DNA of 64,000 nucleotides from Avena insularis (lineage: Eukaryota > Streptophyta > Magnoliopsida > Poales > Poaceae), in assembly GCA_023614405.1 (NCBI GenBank), contig CM042689.1, positions 331,676,305 through 331,740,304 of the forward strand, in the 5' to 3' direction. Made by a program: the position numbers and the translations under genes. Every line of letters starts with the position of its first letter. Positions within the stretch are counted from its first letter, which is position 1. Shown here piece by piece: positions 1-12,415 of this stretch. Under the pieces are notes generated by a model, which did not search any database, was not told the origin of the DNA, and saw only the letters and a program-made list of their open reading frames with translations.

Positions 1-149
1 TTGGCCACACTCTTTTTGGCTCCAGACGTGTAAAACTTAGAGTTGCCAAAGCGTGGCTAGGAACCGAGTCCCATCGGTTGGGATTGTGTTGGGTGCTTGG
101 GTCTATAACTCTGGTTGTGCAATTTTTATTTGGGGTTCTAATGAAAGTC
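1..149. other. Host flank without recognised features
   Basis: No convincing reading frame or repeat boundary is visible here. The stretch lies downstream of the OFP-like remnant that begins near base 150, on the minus strand, so it may be intergenic DNA. Confidence 0.3.
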
Positions 150-283
150 TAAAAGGATTTATCTATAATCTTATTCCCTAAACCATCGATCGGACTGTGA
201 GTAGAGCAGGCGCGTAGTAACAAAGATCACCCTTTGCCAGTTTTGAGCAAGCGACGCATGTTACATGAAACTAAAGCCGGGCG
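150..283 (-). pseudogene. OFP paralogue remnant, stop codon and 3' flank
   Basis: This stretch aligns by eye with the 3' flank of the intact OVATE gene at about 50.65-50.80 kb. About 50 bp next to the CACTA end match at roughly 80-85%, including a shared TTACATG..AACTAA..GCCGGGCG block. A weaker match around catcgatcgg/catcgaccga extends it upstream. On the minus strand the CCGGC..TAG corresponds to the last codons and stop of the OFP gene. The CACTA transposon enters exactly here. The coding side resumes after the transposon at 36901, where about seven codons resemble the OFP C-terminus before similarity is lost. The most likely reading is a duplicated OFP gene, or its 3' end, that was disrupted and mostly deleted. 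No expression can be inferred. Confidence 0.6.
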
Positions 284-299
284 CACTACAGGAATGGAT

Positions 300-440
300 G
301 GATATGCCGACGACCGGGCGCTACATCGACATCCAAATGTCGGGGCCGTCGGCGTAAACCGTGACCAGGCCAGCCCTCCCCCCTACCCACCCAAGCAGCC
401 GTCGGCGTAGAATTGTCCTCGGCATAGCCTACGCTGACGG
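300..440. repeat. CACTA left subterminal repeats
   Basis: Several copies of the GTCGGCGTA family motif occur in direct and inverted form close to the left end. The right end (36712-36895) has matching motifs such as catcggcgtagc and tacgccgagg. Confidence 0.6.
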
Positions 441-621
441 CTGCCCTCGGCGTAGCTATTTTTTTCTTTACCTTAATAAACTTTGAAAAATTATAACTAA
501 ATCATTCTAATTCGTAAAAATACAAATAATATATTAAAATTTGCATAATAATAAGATCTACCTATCTACACTCAAATATTACACATTTGTAAATAAAAAT
601 TAAGAAAAATATAAAACATTA
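441..621. other. AT-rich CACTA internal DNA, no gene
   Basis: AT-rich spacer between the subterminal repeats and the 660-bp array. Nothing recognisable is encoded. Confidence 0.5.
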
Positions 622-1435
622 TATATAGTTTAAAACGGGCATAAAAAATTAAAAAAACGATCCAAACAATGCGAAACCTTCGCGTGGTGTCGTATTATGT
701 GACATAGTTACAAAAAAAATATCAAACTTGGTATATTGATTATGTCTCAAAAACCCTTCACAAAATGACCTCTCTCATTCGAGGTTTCCTGGCTTTCGGA
801 TCTAATGACCAATGTTATAGCCAGAATCAAGGCATAGTTCATGATAATGTGTATATTGTGTATACATGTGCATCATAGGATGACGAACAATATTGCAGGA
901 GGAAGTTTTTCTTTTCATCGCAACAAAAATCTATTTTCTATTTTCCGATTACAAACGGGCGGTTTTATGAAGCAACCACCAAATGGCTAATTCAAAATGC
1001 TACCACAACATTTTTCCAAAATACTATACCATCTTACATGGACAATATCCTAACAGGGGATCTCAAACCTTTCTTTCTATCCCTGGTAAAAAGACAAATT
1101 CCCGCCGAATCGGTAGGAAGTGGGTCAGGTATGAACTATAGGTACATGATCTGGTGCTCATGATTTTTTACAAAAATAATTTTTAGGTTCACTATATTCT
1201 ATTTCATCATAGATTCACTTCAAGTTTATCGAGGCTCAGCCCTGAGCTAAGAATCTTCATGCCTGTCGTTCGACAAAGTTTGACGATAGTTTAAGACGGG
1301 CATAAAAAATTCAAAAATGATCCAAACAATACGAAACTTTCGCGTGGTGTCATATTCTGTGACATAGTTACAAGGAACAATATCAAACATGGTATATTGA
1401 TTATGTATCAAATAAACCTTCACAAAATGACCTAT
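622..1435. repeat. CACTA internal tandem repeat, units 1 and 2 (part)
   Basis: A block of about 660 bp that begins with tttaaaacgggcata and contains the marker gttcgacaaagtttgacgat starts to repeat near 1258. The second unit is cut at 1435 by the solo LTR. Its remaining pieces lie at 13642-13706, 22664-22807 and 34452-34663. No coding potential is evident. Confidence 0.8.
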
Positions 1436-1765
1436 TGATACGTCCAAAACGTATCTATAATTTTTTATGTTCCATGTTTGTTTAGTATCTACTTTGCTTT
1501 GCTTTGTCTATATTTGAGGTATTTTTATATGTTTCCTGGGACTAACCTATTAACAAGATGTTACAGTGCCAGTTGCCTATTTTCTTCTATTTTTTGTTCC
1601 AGAAAAGTCAGAAAATCAATATTCTTGTAATTGGACGGGACAAAAGCCAAAGTCAATATTTTACCGTAGGAAAACGGAGCCAGAGTACGAGACAGAGGGG
1701 AGCCACCAGGGGGCCACACCCCTGGCCCGTGCCTGGGGGTGCGGCCACCCCGGGTGCCCCCCTGT

Positions 1766-4000
1766 TGAAAGGATACAGATGTCGCATAGAGGGGGGGTGA
1801 ATAGGCGATTAAAACTTTTCCTAGAGTAGCTCACAAAGGCGGAATAAAACTAGTGTTTACTTTGTTAAGCATAACCTAGAACAACTAAGGTTCACCTATA
1901 TGCACCAACAACTTATGCTAAGAAATACAAGCAACAAAGTGATAGCAAGATATATATTACTTCAAGCACGAAGGCTATCACAATGTAAAGTGCATAAATA
2001 AATAGCTCGGGTATAGAGATAACCGAGGCACGCGGGGACACCGATATTTTACCGATTTCCTCCCAACATGGAGTACGTCTCGTTTAGAGAGGGGGTGGTA
2101 TCAAACCACCAACGCCACAAAAGGCCTCCCTTATTCTCCGGTGAATCTCACTCCAACGGGATCGATCCACGCTTCCACTATCGGTGCACTTGTCGGTGGC
2201 AACCGGAACCTCTCACAAGGTTGGGGCACTTCTCCACAACTTAATTGGAGACTCCCAACAAATGTCACAAAAGGCCACAATGTCACCAAGGCCACAAAAC
2301 CGTCTAGGGTTCCAAGAACCCAAGAGGGACAAGCTCCAGTGAGTCACTCAAACCAAATCCTCTGAGGAGAACACAAACCGATGCACCAAATGCAAATGGC
2401 AAGAACACCACAAAGGTGTTCAAATCCTTCTCTCCCAAATTCCACCAAAGCTACAAAAGCTTATGAGGGAATAAGAGAGGAAGAACAATGGAGGAAATCC
2501 ACAAAAGACTCCAAGATCTAGATCCCAATATGTTCCCCTCACTTAGAGGAGAGATTGATTGGTGGGATTGTAGATCTAGATCTCCTCTTTCAAATCGCTC
2601 AAGAATATGCAAGAATCATCAGAGCGATTGAGAGAAAGCAAGCTTAAGAAGGTCAACAATGGAGGGGAAAACTTGCAATAATCATTGAGGAACTATTGGG
2701 GAAGAAGGCCCCTTATATAGGTCCCTCCAAAATCCAACCGTTGCAGCCCAAAAACGCGACTCCCGGTACTACCGGACTTTTTCCCGGTACTACCGGACTT
2801 TCCCAGCACTACCGGACATTTCCTGGGGTTCCTGGGGCTCCAAACGCATTTTTCTCTGCGCTCCCCGGTACCAAAAGGCGGTACTACCGGACCCCGGTAC
2901 TATCGGATCCTGGTTCGGTACTACCGGTCATCACAGAACGAACACAGCCATAACTTTTGCATCCGGACTCTGATTTCGGTGATCTTGGGCTCGTTTCGAA
3001 GAGGACAACAACCTCTATAAGATCATGCAAAGAAACATCATAGTCCAGCAAGGGAGGATAGATCAAAATGACAAAGTAAAAAACCTTCTGCCGCGCTAGG
3101 TACTAAAATGCGGTACTACCGCTTTTTGGTACCTAGCCCGGCAGTGGATTTTGGCAACTTTCCAAAACCTTCTGCCTTGCTAGGTACTAAAATGCGGTAC
3201 TACCGCATTTTGGTACCTATGAGACCAGCAGATATTCAAACGGCTATAACTTTTGATTGATAACTCCGATCGACCCGATTCCAATTGCGTTGGAAAGAGG
3301 ACGACATGAGGTTCCCCATAAAAGGTGAAAATATTGGTTATCACCAAGTGAGAATGTATCAAGTATAATAATGTGATATACCTCACTTGGTGAGAAACCG
3401 AAAAACCGCATAGATCAAAATCGCAATAAGATATAAAAGAGGGATCCGATTTTGATGAACAAGAGCTTGTTATGGAGATTACCACAAGCTCTATATCCTC
3501 ACATGGATAAGACCAAATAACAACCAAATACGATGATGCAAGTATGCAAAGGTTTGAGCTCTCTCCGAACGATGTGATCGAGTTACTCATTCAAGAGCCC
3601 CTCTTGATAGTACGGTTATCTATCCTAAACCCGGTCTTCCACTAACAATATAAGACCGGCAAAAGGGAAAACCTATCAAGATTATACCTTTGCCTTGAGC
3701 ATTCCACTTGAGCTCGATGTAGACGATCTTTACCTTCTCAAGATGGAATGCCTTTCTTGATTCCTCATCATCGATCCATGATCACCGAGGATGGCAAGCA
3801 TCAAACATGAGATCTTCTAAAGATTGCGCATTTTGAGCTTGCACAACATATCTTCTTCTCATTCATCGACCTTGAAGCCGACACAAGCTCCAAGCGATGC
3901 CAATGGACAACTCCTACAAGTATAACTTAATACACACATTAGTCCATAAAGATTGTCATTGATTACCAAAACCACACATGGGGGCCCACATGTTCTTTCA
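1766..4000 (-). repeat. 3' LTR of the SIRE-like element
   Basis: Direct repeat of 10162-12415 at high identity. It contains many GGTACTACCGG-type motifs (about 2760-2950), two hairpin-forming near-palindromes (3098-3133 and 3182-3218) and a TATATAAG box read on the minus strand at about 2714. Confidence 0.9.
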
Positions 4001-7000
4001 ATCTCCCCCATTTTGGTAATTGATGACAATCCCTTTAAGAGGGTATATAAGGAATTTTAATGAATAAGATGGTAATACCAATATCAAATACTACAAAAGT
4101 ATGTGATATTGGTACCACCACCATATATAGAGCAAACTCCCCCACAATCTATGCATGTGTGATGAACTTGAATTTCATTGCATATATTGCCAATCATTAT
4201 CATTGGTGGAGTTTCCTCTATATATAACACATGCTGAGCAACAATAAAGATGCAAGAGCATGAAAGGAAAATGCTTAAGAACAAACTCAATGCATCAACC
4301 AACTTCCCTTAAACCCTCTAAAACTTCTCCCCCATTGGCATCGATTGCCGAAATGGGTGACAAGTTCTAGAAGGCAAATATAGTAATAATTCCTCCAAAG
4401 GTGTGCCTTCGCACATATCCAATGATGAATACTTGGGAGGGAGTAGGACTATATCGAGGACCCGAAGATTGCCAAAATAAAGCCAAATGATGCAAGCAAT
4501 TACAAGGTCCGACAACCAATTGAAAACAACAAATGAGTCCAAATGGAAACAACAAGATGTTATGATATGAGCAAAAGAGTGTTTGAAATAGAAAATAGAG
4601 AAGCTCCCCAAGATTCGTGCATACTTTAAAATCAGTATATTTAAATACAAAAAATGCACAAATATGGAATCCTCACTCCTCCATAAACATTTAAAACACA
4701 TCAAATGAAAGATCAAATAAATGCTTAAATAAAATAGAGAAGTTCCCCAAGATTTGTGCACACTTTAGAATCGTTGTATTTCAATACAAAAATGCACAAA
4801 TATGGAATCCTCACTTCTCCATAAACATTTAAGTCACAATAAATGATAAATAAGACAAATGAGCATTATTAAATGAATTAGATGAGCTCCCCAAATATAA
4901 TGCACCAATTATGATAATTGTATTTGGGAACAAGGTGCATAATCATGGAATCCTCACTCATCCAAGTTTATTTAACAATGCAAGGCATGAGAGAACAAAT
5001 ATGAGTGCCCAAATATGCAAACAAGAGGAACTAACACTCATAGGAAATTAAATTTGGAAGCCACTGGAGAATCAAAAGGAATAGAAAGGTGGTCTCCAAG
5101 GATTAAAAATCAACTAAAATTATCTTCTCATATGTGTATATGTCTATAAGTGGAAAATATCACAGAGACATATGCCAACAAAGAAATATGCACACATAAA
5201 GAAGATATACAAGAAGGCATATGAAAAGCAAAAATGAAGTCATAATATATACCAATAAGATTTTTGCTTCAAAGCATGGCCAAAGGCTCAAATCTATCTT
5301 ATTGTACATTAATGAACTTCAAACACCAACACACTACATATATTACAACTATCACCAAGGGAAAAAGGAGAAAGTTGGAATATATGGAGAAAGGCAACAA
5401 GTATCACTAAAACTAGCAAAATCTCAGTATTGCACATGAGAGAAGTTGAGGAAAAGATAGGCTATAAAATTGCTAGATTGACATATTTGGGATTGATGGC
5501 TCATATGCATGATTTTGTATAGTCCCAATTATATGCACTCATCTCAACTTATACACATTTACAATAGTGAGTCCTCTTAAAACCATGGCTAGAACTACAA
5601 CAATTACAAATACATTAATTCATGCTAGAAGGCAACCGACAAACGGTTGGAATCAAGATATGTGAGCATGAGAAAGAGATATTTGTTACCGATATATAAT
5701 TGGCAGGATGTAGAGGATATGAATTCGTTGATCATCTTATAGCTTGCCTCAAATTTTCTTCTAAGCATCACTTCTTCAAAATTGATAGACAAGCGTCCAA
5801 TATATCTCCAGTGTACCTAAAACACATTTAAGTACAAAATGGTCCCCAAACTAATTGGGTTCAATGTAGTTAGTGCAACTACAATACATAGGAGAGACTC
5901 TACATAAATATGTGCATATTGATATGAAATTGAATTTCATGCACAACTTAGCCGATGGGATTTGGTGGAGTTTCCCCTATATATTGGATCAAAGAAAGCA
6001 AACATGCCATAATATAAACATATAGTAAATATGCATGCATAAAGCTTTGAAGAACCAAAAATAAGATATAATTTGAACAAAAACACCAAGTAAATCGAGA
6101 TTGCACACACAAGGGTGTGACTCGACAAACAATGTCCAAATTATATCCAAGAACCAATTCAACACATGAAAGATCACAAATTCAACAAATGAACTAGGCT
6201 AAAACCAAAGGAGCAAAGATAGATAGAAATAAAAATGCTCAAGGATTTATCTTATTCTAAAATGGTCAAATCATGAAACAAGTGAGACAAAACCAACTCC
6301 CAAAAAGAGCAAGGTTCCAACAAGAAACCAAACTCCCCAAACTTCTCATGATGGCACAAATACCAAAACGAAAAGATTGAGGTTCCAAGCACATAAAACC
6401 CGATATGGATCAAACAAAGAAGCATAAATGTGAGTGTTCTAAATAATATAGGAGAGCTCCCCCATAGATAGTGCATTATATAGGATTTTCCTTTTGAATG
6501 CAAAATGCACACAAATGGGATAATCACTAGTACCTACAATAAATAAAACACAAAAGGATACCAATAAAAATAAAAGGATCCAAAAGTAGCAAGGAAAACA
6601 TGGGATCACACAATACATTTACTTGTCCAAAGATAGGACAAGATTTAAGCAAGGGCCAAAGTGAATATGATCAATAAATTCTACCATAAATTTAGTACTA
6701 ATTGTCCAATGACAAGAAGTATTGAGAATAATCTTCCCTAGGTAGTTCATTCGGATATCCAAGATCATATTCACACAAATAAGCATATAACAAAGTATAA
6801 GAATTAAGTTTGATGCTCCGAACAAGATTCTTGGTAGCTTCCAATTGTCACACAATCACTAGTGATTAGAGTAACTTGAAGCAAATGGTTTCCATGCGGA
6901 TATATATATCTAAATATGAGGAAACACATACCAAGAAGAACTCTCACAAACAAGATCCAAAATATGAGCAATAAGGGCATTCAAGCAAATTGGAACTTGT

Positions 7001-7687
7001 ATGAGCACGTATGTCACTTAGGAGCTAGATAATTATCAATTTTAAGTGACACAACCTCGAATTTTCACATTTTCTAGGATTGTAATAAGCACTAAGCATA
7101 TGACTCCCCCATAATGTGATACTACCATAAAACCATCGTGAGGCAAAATAATACAAATAGAGATAATTAATGGACATTATAAAACTTAAATTTCTCATGA
7201 GAATTATACCACATAGAGACTAGACAATAATCCAATATAAATACTAGGTGGTATTCCTCATGTACACACAATTTTAGGATTGTGGAATGCCCAAGCATAA
7301 CACTCCCCCAAAATGGGATAATCCATTAATTTCTCACAAGAGCCAAATAAGATACCAAATATAACCAAGCAAGGCTCAAACATAATAAACACACATACAT
7401 GGTGTGCCACCTAATCATACACAAATATGCTTGATACCTCAAGATAATTAAGTGGATAGCACAACATGTACAAAAGCATGTAAGATACAAAACCAACACA
7501 TGCACAAGGGAGCGAGTAACTTTCAATGTAAAGAGTTTAGCATATGTTACCGCAAGGAGGAACATTAGAAATATAATATAATCATGACAATCCAAATGGC
7601 TTGGCTTGACAAAAATAATTGATGAAGATCCCTCAATTCTTCATAATGTAGCCAAGACTCCAATGCCCTCCAAAACACACCTATTGA
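4001..7687 (-). other. Non-coding interior of the SIRE-like element
   Basis: About 3.7 kb of AT-rich sequence with only short, unconserved reading frames. It has recurrent phrases such as ctcccccat and atgcacaaatatggaatcctcac, the latter repeated around 4650, 4795 and 4930, which suggests internal duplications. In an autonomous copia element this space would hold pol. Here it looks like a carrier spacer. Confidence 0.6.
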
Positions 7688-10107
7688 TCAAGTTTTGGCT
7701 TGTTGGTCCCCAACCAAGTTGGGTCCTAAGAAGTTAGTCACAATAGGCTTGGCAACCCAAATGGTTCTTTTCTTGACACCATATTGGGCACCAAAAAATT
7801 TGGCAAACACATTGCCAACCTCATCCTTACGAAGTGAATAAGCATCATCAATCAAGATAGGATGGGAAGAGGAGATACCAATAGTGCATGAGGAAGAAAT
7901 GTGCCCCTTTTCATGGCATATGTAGCAAGTTCTACTCTTGCCATCTTTCTTCTTAGGTGAAGCCACAACTCGAGGAAGAGCTCAAGTAGTCCTCTTAGGA
8001 ATAGGCCCATTAATGACTTGAGGTGGAGCTTGAGGCCGCTTCCCTTGTTGCTTCACACTAAGAGGCTTTTTCTTCAATGAGCAATATCTAACATGGTGCC
8101 CTTCTTCCTTGCACTTGAAGCAAACAATGTTGGCCGGATTCTTGACTTGATCTTGGCCATTCTTCTTGTTGTCCTTGTGCTTCAAATTGATAGTCGACTT
8201 GTTCTTGACATTGGAGTTGAATCCAAGACCACTCTTGTCATTGAGGGATTTTTGCACACTCAAGATTTTTTTGAGTGCGACCTTACCTTGATGACCCTTT
8301 TTCAAGTCATTCTTCAAAGAAATGACTTGAGCCTTGAGCTCTTTGATTTCCTCTACATGGTTAGTTTGAACAAAAGTACTAGAGGAAGTAGATGCTACAT
8401 TATTAGAGCAACAAGGCAAGGAATGTAATTCATCACGAGATATAGCATGGTTATGAGGGGATGAATTACAAGGACTAGCACATGGCAATATAGCATTTGG
8501 AGTAGATATAGTGCTAATGTCCACATGAGGCCCACTAGATGTTACCTTTGACACGATGGCCTCATGAGCTAACTTTAGCCTACCATGGGAGACTAGAAGA
8601 TCCTCATGCGAGCTCGAGAGCTTAACATTACTTTCTTCTAATTTCCCATAGTTGCTAGTTAGCAAAGCAAGTTGAGGCTTTAGGTCAACATTCTCCTTCA
8701 AAATAGATGCTTCACAAGAAATAGAGTTAGTAGCACAAGCATCATTATTATTAGCAAGAGGTGAGGGCAACTTGTCAAGCTCTTTTAAATATGAAGCTTT
8801 AAGTTGCTCATGTGACTCGATGAGTTTGATGAGCTCCCTCTTAACGACTTGAGAGCCATTTTCGAGGTGCTTAAAATCCTCAACAAGTTTAGCATAAGCA
8901 ACTTCAAGTTCATCATTTTTAATCTTGAAGGAGTTAGCCACCACAAGTTCTCTATCATGGTATTCCTTTACTCTAGATAGCTCTAAATCAAAGGTCTCCT
9001 CAAGAGATTCCTTAGTGGTTTGTTCCTCTTCAAGAGCTTTATTTATGTTTGCAATTATATTAGAATACTCACGCTCAAGACTACACATTTTATCAATGTT
9101 GTTATCATGCACCTCAATTTGTGTTTCTAACTTATCAATATGTTCTTTGCTCTTAATAGCAAAGTCCAAGACTTCAACAAAGTTAGAGCAAGCAATATCC
9201 TTTTTAACAAGGGCACGATAAACAATCTCACCCTTTTCATATAAATCATCAATATCAAGCTCTTCTTCCACATTATCCACATCCTCCTCATCACAAGAGG
9301 TAATGGGTTCCAAAGTAGGGGTTACCTTAGAATCTCTAGCCATAAGGCATAGGTGGGTACCGGAAGAAGGTGAAGATGATATTGCATTTGTGGCTTCATT
9401 CAAAACCATGTCTTGGCCCATAGAATCTTTGGTTTCCTCTACATGGTTAGCAACAAAAGTACTAGAGGAAATGGAAGCATTTTTATCATGGCAACAAGAC
9501 AACACAAGCATATCATCATGAGATTTATCCAAGCCATTTATACATGATATGCAAGGACTATTAACACAAGAATGTAAGAAGTTTGTAGTGCTAGAAGTGT
9601 TAAAGTCCAAAGATATATCATTGCAACTAGATAGAGATGCGGGATTACAAATAGTAAGCACACTATCCAAATTGCAATTTCTATCACCACTCACCATATC
9701 ATTACCTAGTGAAAAGTCACATGTTGGTGAAATGGTATAGGATGAGAACTCATCTCGACTGAAAGTGGAAGCAACACAATCATCCTCAATAATGTTGGAC
9801 ACAACATATTTATCTTGAAGTTTTGTCCATAACTCATGAGCGCTCCCAAAAGGAATGATTAAAGAGGTAACTACATAGCTCAAAGCATTAACAAGCACAT
9901 TAGAAGCTTGAGCATCGAGATATAAGTTTTTCTCATCCTCACAAGATAGATTTTTGAAATCCATAGGAGGAGGAAAACCTATATCTACAATACGCTCCAT
10001 TTTGGGTCCATGTCCCGAAAATGAATGAGCATGCGATTTTTCCATATATCATAATTTGTGCCATCGAATGTGAACATGTAATTGTGCACTAATCCTCTAG
10101 CCGACAT
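7688..10107 (-). pseudogene. Copia gag polyprotein, two zinc knuckles, broken
   Basis: Structural capsid/nucleocapsid protein of the surrounding element. The start is taken as the ATG at 10107 (MSARGLVHNYMFTFDGTNY), the usual FDGTNYxxWK opening of plant copia gag. A frameshift near 10005-10015 moves to the frame of MERIVDIGFPPP. A long, Glu/Lys-rich coiled-coil region follows (about 9280-8280). The first zinc knuckle, CFKCKEEGHHVRYC, has the CX2CX4HX4C pattern. An in-frame TGA at 7982-7984 interrupts the protein. Downstream in the same frame a second knuckle, CYICHEKGHISSSC, precedes the true end near 7688. The serine-rich middle includes a duplicated SSSTFVxxNHVEE motif. With one frameshift and one stop it is unlikely to give a full product. 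Confidence 0.8.
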
Positions 10108-10141
10108 CTTTTCTCTCAAGGCGGTGAAGCCTAAAATGAGA

Positions 10142-10160
10142 GACCGGGCTCTGATACCAA
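10142..10160 (-). other. Primer binding site, initiator Met-tRNA
   Basis: On the minus strand the sequence beside the 5' LTR reads TTGGTATCAGAGCCCGG, complementary to the 3' end of plant initiator methionine tRNA. This fixes the element's minus orientation. Confidence 0.85.
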
Positions 10161-10161
10161 T

Positions 10162-12415
10162 TGAAAGGATACGGATGTCGCCTAGAGGGGGGGTGAATAG
10201 GCGATTAAAACTTTTCCTAGAGTGGCTCACAAAGGCGGAATAAAACTAGTGTTTACTTTGTTAAGCACAACCTAGAACAACTAAGGTTCACCTATGTGCA
10301 CCAACAACTTATGCTAAGAAATACAAGCAACAAAGTGATAGCAAGATATATATTACTTCAAGCACGAAGGCTATCACAATGTAAAGTGCATAAATAAATA
10401 GCTCGGGTATAGAGATAACCAAGGCACGCGGGGACACCGATATTTTACCGAGTTCCTACCAACATGGAGTACGTCTCGTTTGGAGAGGGGGTGGTATCAA
10501 ACCACCAACGCCACAAAAGGCCTCCCTTATTCTCTGGTGAATCTCACCCCAACGGGATCGATCCACGCTTCCACTATCGGTGCACTTGTCGGTGGCAACC
10601 GGAACCTCTCACAAGGTTAGGGCACTTCTCCACAACTTAATTGGAGGCTCCCAACAAACGCCACCAAGGCCTCAACAAAAGCCACCAAGGCCACAACGCC
10701 ACCAAGGCCACAAAACCGTCTAGGGTTCCAAGAACCCAAGAGGGACAATCTCTAATGAGTAACTCAAACCAAATCCTCCGAGGAGAACTCAAACCGATGC
10801 ACCGATTGCAAATGGCAAGAACACCACAAAGGTGTTCAAATCCTTCTCTCCCAAATTCCACCAAAGCTACAAAAGCTTATGGGGGAATAAGAGAGGAATA
10901 ACAATGGAGGAAATCCACAAAAGACTCCAAGATCTAGATCCCAATATGTTCCCCTCACTTAGAGGAGAGATTGATTGGTGGGATTGTAGATCTAGATCTC
11001 CTCTTTCAAATCCCTCAAGAATATGCAAGAATCATCAGAGGTATTGAGAGAAAGCAAGCTCAAGAAGGTCAACAATGGAGGGGAAAACTTGCAAGAATGG
11101 TTGAGGAACCATTGGGTAAGAAGGCCCCTTATATAGGTCCCTCCAAAATCCAACCGTTGCAGCCAAAAAACGCGATTCCCGGTACTACCGGACTTTTTCC
11201 TGATACTACCGGACTTTCCCGGCACTACTGGACATTTCCTGGGGTTCTTGGGGTTCCAAACACATTTTTTCTCTGCGCTCCCCGGTACCAAAAGGCGGTA
11301 CTACCGGACCCCGGTACTACCGGATCCTGGTCCGGTACTACCGGTCATCACAGAACGAAAACAGCCATAACTTTTGCATCCGGACTCTGATTTCGATGAT
11401 CTTGGGCTCGTTTCGAAGAGGACAACAACCTCTACAAGATCATGTAAAGAAACATCATATTCCAGCAAGGGAGGATAGATCCAAATGACGAAGTAAAAAA
11501 CTTCTGTCGTGCTAGGTACTAAAATGCGGTACTACCGCTTTTTGGTACCTATCCCGGAAGTGGATTTTGGCAACTTTCCAAAACCTTCTGACTTTCTAGG
11601 TACTAAAATGCGGTACTACCGCATTTTGGTACCTAGGAGACCAGCAGATATTCAAACGGCTATAACTTTTGATTGGTAACTCCGATCGACCCGATTCCAA
11701 TTGTGTTGGAAAGAGGACGACATGAGCTTCCCTACAAAAGGTGAAAATATTGGTTATCACCAAGTGAGAATGTATCAAGTATAATAATGTGAGATACCTC
11801 ACTTGGTGAGAAACCGAAAAACCGCATAGATCAAAATCGCAATAAGATATAAAAGAGGGATCCGATTTTGATGAACAAGAGCTTGTTATGGAAATTACCA
11901 CAAGCTCTATATCCTCACATGGATAAGACCAAATAACAACCAAATACAATGATGCAAGTATGCAAAGGTTTGAGCTCTCTACGAACGATGTGATCGAGTT
12001 ACTCATTCGAGAGCCCCTCTTGATAGTACGGTTATCTATCCTAAACCCGGTCTTCCACTAACAATATAAGACCGGCAAAAGGGAAACCTATCAAGATTAT
12101 ACCTTTGCCTTGAGCATTCCACTTGAGCTCTATGTAGACGATCTTTACCTTCTCAAGATGGAACGCCTTTCTTGATTCCTCATCATCGATCCATGATCAC
12201 CGAGGATGGCAAGCATCAAACATGAGATCTTCTAAAGATTGCGCATTTTGAGCTTGCACAACATATCTTATTCTCATTCATCGACCTCGAAGCCGACACA
12301 AGCTCCAAGCGATGCCAATGGACAACTCCTACAAGTATAACTTAATACAAACATTAGTCCATAAAGATTGTCATTAAGTACCAAAACCACACATGGGGGC
12401 CCACATGTTATTTCA
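10162..12415 (-). repeat. 5' LTR of the SIRE-like element
   Basis: Partner of 1766-4000. It has a TATATAAG box at about 11130 (minus strand) and two near-palindromes at 11514-11550 and 11598-11634. It ends TTTCA at 12415, next to the target duplication. Confidence 0.9.

Larger units (their letters stand above)
1766..12415 (-). mobile_element. Gag-only copia element, SIRE/Maximus-like
   Basis: Two direct LTRs of about 2.24 kb (TGAAAGG..TTTCA) flank a 6.2-kb interior. Target duplication is CCTGT (1761-1765) against CCTGC (12416-12420). The primer site next to the right LTR matches initiator Met-tRNA, and a purine tract (GGGGGAGAT on the minus strand) abuts the left LTR. The only protein is a long gag; protease, integrase, reverse transcriptase and RNase H are all absent, so mobilisation would need a related element in trans. 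The lineage name rests on the LTR type and on the large coiled-coil gag with two zinc knuckles, and is an inference. Confidence 0.85.

Noticed and set aside
3180..3590. A 136-codon minus-strand frame present in both SIRE-like LTRs (also 11596-12006)
   Set aside because: It is duplicated only because the LTRs are; the peptide shows no domain or gene context, although the repeated opening is caused by the hairpin region.
8093..9740. Plus-strand frames across the SIRE-like gag
   Set aside because: Antisense shadows of the long minus-strand gag.
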